Of a stretch of DNA of 19,769 nucleotides, positions 16,067 through 19,769 are shown piece after piece. Under the pieces are notes generated by a model that worked only from the letters and a program-made list of their open reading frames with translations, was not told where the DNA came from and made no database searches. Positions within the stretch are counted from its first letter, which is position 1; each line of letters begins with the position of its first letter. Location of the stretch: the NCBI GenBank assembly GCA_023396115.1, contig JAEWXC010000098.1, positions 1 through 19,769 of the forward strand, read 5' to 3'. The DNA comes from Actinomycetes bacterium. GTDB lineage: Bacteria > Actinomycetota > Actinomycetes > Propionibacteriales > Nocardioidaceae. The position numbers and the translations under genes were made by a program.

Positions 16067-16597
16067 TCAGCCGCGTGCGGCGTCCAGCTGCGCCTTGGTG
16101 AGCACCGGACGGACCTCCAGATCCACGTTGGCCAGCGGGTTCTCACCGGCGGGGCTCCGGTCGATCGCGCAGACCACGACCTCGACCACGGCACCGGCCT
16201 CGCGCAGCGCCCGGGTGGCGTCGCGGACCGCGCCGCCGGTGGTGATCACGTCCTCGATCAGGGTGACCCGGCGACCGGCCACGTCCTGACCCTCGGCCAG
16301 CTTGCAGGTGCCGTACTCCTTGGCCTTCTTGCGCACGAACAGCGCAGGCAGACCGGTCTTGGCGCTGACCATCGTCGCGATCGGCACGCCGCCCAGCTCC
16401 AGGCCACCGAGCAGCTCGGTACCCTCGGGCAGCAGGTCCACCATCTGCGCCGCCACCCGGTCCAGCAGCCGCGGGTCAGCCTCGAAGAGGTACTTGTCGA
16501 AGTACTCGTGCGACACCTGCCCGGACCTGAGCGTGAACTCCCCGGACAGGCGGCAGGTGGCGTCGATGTCGGCGGCGAGCGTCGGGTCGGTCGGCAT
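16067..16597 (-). CDS. pyrE: Orotate phosphoribosyltransferase
   Basis: 176 residues, the usual length. It joins orotate to PRPP to make OMP in pyrimidine synthesis. The PRPP-binding motif VTLIEDVITTGG is at 111-122 (acidic pair E115/D116). RKKAKEYGT (89-97) is the catalytic loop with its lysines, and the N-terminal FTLRSGQVSHEYFDKY matches the orotate-side segment. ATG at 16597 with TAGCCT seven nt upstream (16610-16605). It is divergent from an MFS transporter across 61 bp, and its 3' side faces repeat family B. Confidence 0.93.
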   Translation of the reverse strand: MPTDPTLAADIDATCRLSGEFTLRSGQVSHEYFDKYLFEADPRLLDRVAAQMVDLLPEGTELLGGLELGGVPIATMVSAKTGLPALFVRKKAKEYGTCKLAEGQDVAGRRVTLIEDVITTGGAVRDATRALREAGAVVEVVVCAIDRSPAGENPLANVDLEVRPVLTKAQLDAARG

Positions 16598-16604
16598 GGC
16601 CCCG

Positions 16605-16647
16605 AGGCTACCGCCGGGTGGGACCCACGCCGTGCGGCGCCTAGCAT
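16605..16647. promoter_or_regulatory. Divergent promoters of pyrE and an MFS transporter
   Basis: Minus-strand TAGCCT (16610-16605) is seven nt before the pyrE ATG, a leaderless arrangement. Plus-strand TAGCAT (16642-16647) is eleven nt before the transporter ATG at 16659, giving at most a very short leader. No clear -35 boxes or pyrimidine-attenuator structure is visible in the 61-bp gap. Confidence 0.45.
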
Positions 16648-16658
16648 CGTGGGCAGCC

Positions 16659-17873
16659 ATGACCGCCACCACCGCACCGTTCCCGCCGCGCCGGATGCTG
16701 GTGCCCGCGTTCGGCCCGCCACTGCTCGCGGTGATCGGCAGTGGAGCGTTCTTCCCACTGGTGGCCCTGATGGCCCGGGACCTGGGCGCGAGCGTCGGCG
16801 GTGCTGCGCTGCTGGTCTCCGGGATGAGCCTGGGCGTCCTGGTGGTGGCGCTGCCCGCAGGGGCCCTGATCGCCCGGGTCGGTGAACGCGCGGCGCTGAC
16901 CGTGGTCGGTCTGGCCGAGGCCCTGCTGTGCCTGCTGGCGTGGTGGACCGACGACCTGACCACGTTCGCGGCCTGCATGGTCGCGCTCGGTGCGGCCAGC
17001 ACGGTCGCCACCCAGGCCCGTCAGGGGTTCATGATCGACGCCTTCGACGCCAGCCACCGGGCCCGGGCGATGTCGGCGCTCGGCGGGGTGTTCCGGCTGG
17101 GGATGCTGATCGGCCCGCTGCTGGCCGCCGGTCTGGTGCACCGCTACGGACTGCCGAGCGTCTTCCTGCTGGCCGCCGGGTGCTCGCTGGCCTCGGTGGC
17201 ACTGGTCCGGACGATGCCGACCTTCGGCGACGACGGACGCGACCACGGCACCGGGCCGGGCGGCGGGCTCAGGGTGCTGGGGGTGGTCCGGGAGCACGCC
17301 GGGGTGCTGCTCAGCGTCGGCAGCGCCGCCGCGGTGATCCAGGGGGCCCGGGCGATCCGGTTCGTCCTGCTTCCGCTGTGGGCCGACCACGTGGGGGTGC
17401 CGGCGGCCGGGGTGGCGCTGATGGTGGGGATCGCCTCGGTCGTGGACCTGCTGTTCGTCTACCCGGCCGGCTGGGTGATGGACCGGCACGGCCGGGCGCC
17501 GGTGGCCGCCTGCGTCGTGGGCAGCACCGCCGCGGGGTGTCTGCTGCTGCCGCTGACCGACGGCTTCGCCGGGGTGCTGGCGGTGCTGCTGCTGATCTCG
17601 GCGGGCAACGGGATGGGCGCCGGCATCAACATGACCCTCGGGGCCGACACCGCGCCGGCGGTCGGGCGCTCCCAGTACCTGGGCGGGTGGCGGCTGGTGA
17701 GCGAGACCGGTGCCCTGGGCGCCCCGGTGGCGCTGTCGCTGGTGGCGGGCGTGCTGCCGCTGGCGGGCGCCTGCCTGGTGATGGCGGGGATCTTCGCGCT
17801 CGGCACGGGTTGGTCGGCGGGGTGGGCCCGGGTGACGGACCGGCGCCGGACGGCGGCCGCGGCCGCGCAGTGA
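16659..17873 (+). CDS. MFS transporter (12-helix type)
   Basis: 404 residues with about 12 hydrophobic segments in two halves, split by a polar loop near 187-205 (TFGDDGRDHGTG). The loop after helix 2 reads GALIARVGERAAL, the motif A position, and the matching loop in the second half is GWVMDRHGRAPV. The R-x-x-R-A-R region DASHRARAMSALGGVFRLGMLIGP resembles proton-driven efflux carriers. The substrate cannot be deduced. It stands alone, divergent from pyrE, and its 3' end runs into repeat family B copy 2. Confidence 0.8.
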   Translation: MTATTAPFPPRRMLVPAFGPPLLAVIGSGAFFPLVALMARDLGASVGGAALLVSGMSLGVLVVALPAGALIARVGERAALTVVGLAEALLCLLAWWTDDLTTFAACMVALGAASTVATQARQGFMIDAFDASHRARAMSALGGVFRLGMLIGPLLAAGLVHRYGLPSVFLLAAGCSLASVALVRTMPTFGDDGRDHGTGPGGGLRVLGVVREHAGVLLSVGSAAAVIQGARAIRFVLLPLWADHVGVPAAGVALMVGIASVVDLLFVYPAGWVMDRHGRAPVAACVVGSTAAGCLLLPLTDGFAGVLAVLLLISAGNGMGAGINMTLGADTAPAVGRSQYLGGWRLVSETGALGAPVALSLVAGVLPLAGACLVMAGIFALGTGWSAGWARVTDRRRTAAAAAQ

Positions 17874-17891
17874 CCGCGGGGACGCCGCGTC

Positions 17892-17985
17892 CCACCCGTC
17901 ACAGCGGTCGTGGGAAATGCGCGGTTGTCGTGCGACATGTCCCGCGACAACCGCCAGTTCCCCCAGGTGGTGTCGGGAAACTGAC
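17892..17985 (-). repeat. Palindromic repeat family B, copy 2 (inverted)
   Basis: Its reverse complement aligns with 15939-16031 along about 93 bases, with few mismatches except in the left hairpin loop. The core CGGTTGTCG...GGGACATGTCG...CGACAACCG and the outer TGTGACGGGTGG are conserved. It lies between the MFS stop (17873) and the aminotransferase start (18077), two genes in the same direction. Confidence 0.87.
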
Positions 17986-18063
17986 CGGCGAGGGCCACCG
18001 GGGATGGCCCTGCCAGCGGCGACCGGCCGCACCGGGCCGACTGCTCCCGACCACCCCGATCCC

Positions 18064-18069
18064 TACACT
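18064..18069 (+). promoter_or_regulatory. -10 hexamer of the aminotransferase gene
   Basis: TACACT ends seven nt before the ATG at 18077, with no Shine-Dalgarno between. This fits a leaderless transcript, separate from the upstream MFS gene. Confidence 0.5.
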
Positions 18070-18076
18070 CGGGGCC

Positions 18077-19234
18077 ATGACGCCAGCCGCCCGCGTCCGC
18101 GCCGTCCCGCCGACCGTCTTCGCCCGGTTCTTCGCCCTGGCCCGCGAGAGCGGGGCGCTCAACCTGGGCCAGGGGTTCCCCGACGCCGACGGCCCCGCCG
18201 AGGTGCGGGAGGCCGCGGTGGCGGCACTGCGCCACGGCGGCAACCAGTACGCACCGGGACGCGGCCTGCCGGTGCTGCAGCGGGCGGTGGCGGCCCACCA
18301 GCAGCGCCACTACGGCATCGAGCTGGACCCGGCGAGCCAGGTGGTCGTCACCACCGGGGCCACAGAGGCGATCGCCGCGGCAGTGCTCGGGCTGGTGGAG
18401 CCCGGCGACGAGGTCGTCGTGCTGGAACCCTGGTACGACTCCTACCCGGCGGTGCTGGCGATGGCCGGTGCCGTGCCCCGCCCGGTCACCCTGCGCGCCC
18501 CCGACTTCCGGCTCGACCCCGACGAGCTACGGGCCGCGGTCACCCCACGCACCCGCTTCGTGCTGCTCAACACCCCGCACAACCCGACCGGCCGGGTGCT
18601 GGACGCCGGCGAGCTGGCTGCGGTCGCCCGGGTCGCGACCGAGCACGACCTGGTCGTCATCACCGACGAGGTGTACGAGCACCTGGTCTACGACGGCCTC
18701 GCGCACACCCCGCTGGCCACGCTGCCCGGGATGGCCGAGCGGACCCTGACGCTCTCCAGCGTCGGCAAGAGCTGGTCGTTGACCGGGTGGAAGGTCGGTT
18801 GGGCCACCGGGCCGGCTGCCCTGGTGGACGCGGTCAACGACGCCAAGCAGTGGCTCAGCTACACCTCCGGCTCCCCGCTGCAACCGGCGGTGGCGGTGGC
18901 CCTCGACGCGCACGACCACTGGCCGGGTGAGCTGGCCCGGCAGCTGCAGTCACGCCGGGACCTGCTGGTCTCGGGGCTGCGGGCGGCGGGCCTGACGCCC
19001 TCGCACGCCGAGGGCACCTACTTCGTCACCACCGACATCGCCGATCTGGGCTGGAGCGACGGCGAGGAGTTCTGCACGGCCCTGCCCGAGCGGGCCGGGG
19101 TGGTCGGCATCCCCGCCCAGGGGTTCTACGCCTCCGACGCCGGACGGCACCTGGTCCGGTGGGCGTTCTGCAAGGACGAGTCGCTGGTCAGCGAGGCCAC
19201 GGCGCGCCTGGCGGCGGCCCGGCTGGAGCGCTAG
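18077..19234 (+). CDS. dapC: DapC-like class I/II aminotransferase (PLP)
   Basis: 385 residues, fold-type I PLP enzyme. Landmarks: NLGQGFPDADGP (29-40), GATEAI (94-99), NTPHNPTG (165-172), TDEVYEHLVY (196-205, with D197 for the PLP nitrogen), the PLP lysine K231 in SSVGKSWSLTGWKVGW, and RWAFCKDE near the C-terminus with the carboxylate-binding arginine. It is very close to my memory of M. tuberculosis DapC (Rv0858c), N-succinyldiaminopimelate aminotransferase of lysine synthesis. The same subfamily contains kynurenine/methionine aminotransferases, so the substrate is probable rather than proven. Its last 47 bases overlap the end of the converging membrane-protein gene. Confidence 0.85.
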   Translation: MTPAARVRAVPPTVFARFFALARESGALNLGQGFPDADGPAEVREAAVAALRHGGNQYAPGRGLPVLQRAVAAHQQRHYGIELDPASQVVVTTGATEAIAAAVLGLVEPGDEVVVLEPWYDSYPAVLAMAGAVPRPVTLRAPDFRLDPDELRAAVTPRTRFVLLNTPHNPTGRVLDAGELAAVARVATEHDLVVITDEVYEHLVYDGLAHTPLATLPGMAERTLTLSSVGKSWSLTGWKVGWATGPAALVDAVNDAKQWLSYTSGSPLQPAVAVALDAHDHWPGELARQLQSRRDLLVSGLRAAGLTPSHAEGTYFVTTDIADLGWSDGEEFCTALPERAGVVGIPAQGFYASDAGRHLVRWAFCKDESLVSEATARLAAARLER

Positions 19235-19769
19235 GCGCGAACCAGGCCCGCACCTCGGGGCGGCGCAGCAGCAGCAGGCAGGCCAACGCGGCCAGTGCGG
19301 GGATCCCGGCGACGGGCTGGACCAGTCCGGCCAGGGCGCAGAAGAACGCCGTCACCGCGCAGCACACCACCCAGCCGATCGCGGCCGGGCGACGCCGCCC
19401 GCGCACGGCGAACACGCACAACGTGAGCGCGGTCAGGCAGACGAGGGCCGCCACCACGCTGATCCCCACGGCGCTGGCCTGGAGCATCTCCTCGGTGACG
19501 CCCTGCTCGAGCACGTCGGGGTTGGCCGCCAGGGCCTCGCGCATCAGCGGTCCGGGGTCGGTGGCCAGCACCCAGGCCGACCGGATCGACCCGATCAGGC
19601 CCAGCCCGGCGAAGACGAACGTGATCAGGCCGGCGACCACCACGGCCGGGGGCCGGGGACCGACCGGACCGCCGGGGGTGGGGGCCACCGGTCCGGGGCG
19701 CGCCCCGGTGCCGGCCGGGGCGGGCCAGGGTGCGGTGCCCGGTGCGGCGTCGGGGCCGGGCAGCAGCAC
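19188..19769 (-). CDS. Proline-rich membrane protein, possibly incomplete at the window edge
   Basis: 193 visible residues. The N-terminal ~40 are a proline/glycine/alanine-rich cytoplasmic-type segment. They are followed by four hydrophobic segments: VVVAGLITFVFAGLGLIGSI, then GISVVAALVCLTALTLCVFAV, WVVCCAVTAFFCALAGLV, and IPALAALACLLLL. An acidic loop of ~35 residues lies between helices 1 and 2. No family is recognised; small proline-rich four-helix proteins of this layout are common in actinobacteria. A GTG coincides with the last window base, so the real start may lie beyond it. The stop lies inside the converging aminotransferase gene, a 47-bp tail-to-tail overlap. Confidence 0.65.
   Translation of the reverse strand: MLLPGPDAAPGTAPWPAPAGTGARPGPVAPTPGGPVGPRPPAVVVAGLITFVFAGLGLIGSIRSAWVLATDPGPLMREALAANPDVLEQGVTEEMLQASAVGISVVAALVCLTALTLCVFAVRGRRRPAAIGWVVCCAVTAFFCALAGLVQPVAGIPALAALACLLLLRRPEVRAWFAPSAPAGPPPGAPWPR

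Noticed and set aside
16928..19234. A 768-codon frame that would fuse MFS-region sequence to the aminotransferase
   Set aside because: The first part is out of frame with the MFS gene and then passes through repeat family B. Only the part from 18077 is real, and it has its own promoter-like hexamer and ATG.

Overview
The window is very GC-rich and dense with genes, and many of them start with GTG. It reads as chromosome of a high-GC actinobacterium. Protein resemblances (FadD3, FadA3, FadD17, DapC and PyrE relatives of mycobacteria) and a dispersed GAGGCGCGAGCG repeat that I associate with Nocardioidaceae suggest a Nocardioides-like organism. The genus is an inference from memory, not a search result.

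Layout. Positions 1-1777 hold the end of a divergent gene and a FadD3-like acyl-CoA ligase, separated by an exact match to the KstR2 operator consensus. Positions 1802-3128 hold a lone AbiEi-like/nuclease-like gene bracketed by two nearly identical ~70-bp palindromes. An Old Yellow Enzyme flavoprotein (3197-4270) then converges on a DUF5701-like gene (4277-4909). The DUF5701 upstream region (about 4996-5256) is a degenerate 22-bp tandem repeat, followed by a strong hairpin terminator. A short-chain dehydrogenase and a FadA3-like thiolase form a minus-strand operon (7393-5375). It is divergent from a hotdog thioesterase and a translationally coupled EthD-like protein (7515-8752). The divergent promoter region carries a second KstR2-like operator with one core mismatch. 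These genes therefore probably share a TetR-type regulator with fadD3 and act in CoA-ester catabolism, possibly of steroid C/D rings.

Positions 8811-10331 encode a large protein with an N-terminal HTH. Positions 14180-10366 (minus) hold a FadD17-like acyl-CoA ligase, an MFS transporter coupled by a 4-bp overlap, and a PaaI-type thioesterase. From 14405 onward come housekeeping genes: a SpoU-family RNA methyltransferase, a DedA membrane protein, pyrE, an MFS transporter, a DapC-like aminotransferase, and the 3' part of a membrane protein that runs off the window. The pyrE/MFS pair is bracketed by two inverted copies of a second dispersed palindromic element (~93 bp).

The most unusual material is between the genes: two unrelated palindromic repeat families, each present twice and each bracketing a small gene module; the 22-bp tandem array; and paired KstR2-like operators in two divergent promoters. 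Several genes have a TAnnnT -10 hexamer 6-7 nt before the start codon, the spacing expected of leaderless transcripts. I saw no tRNA, rRNA, CRISPR array, transposase or phage gene.
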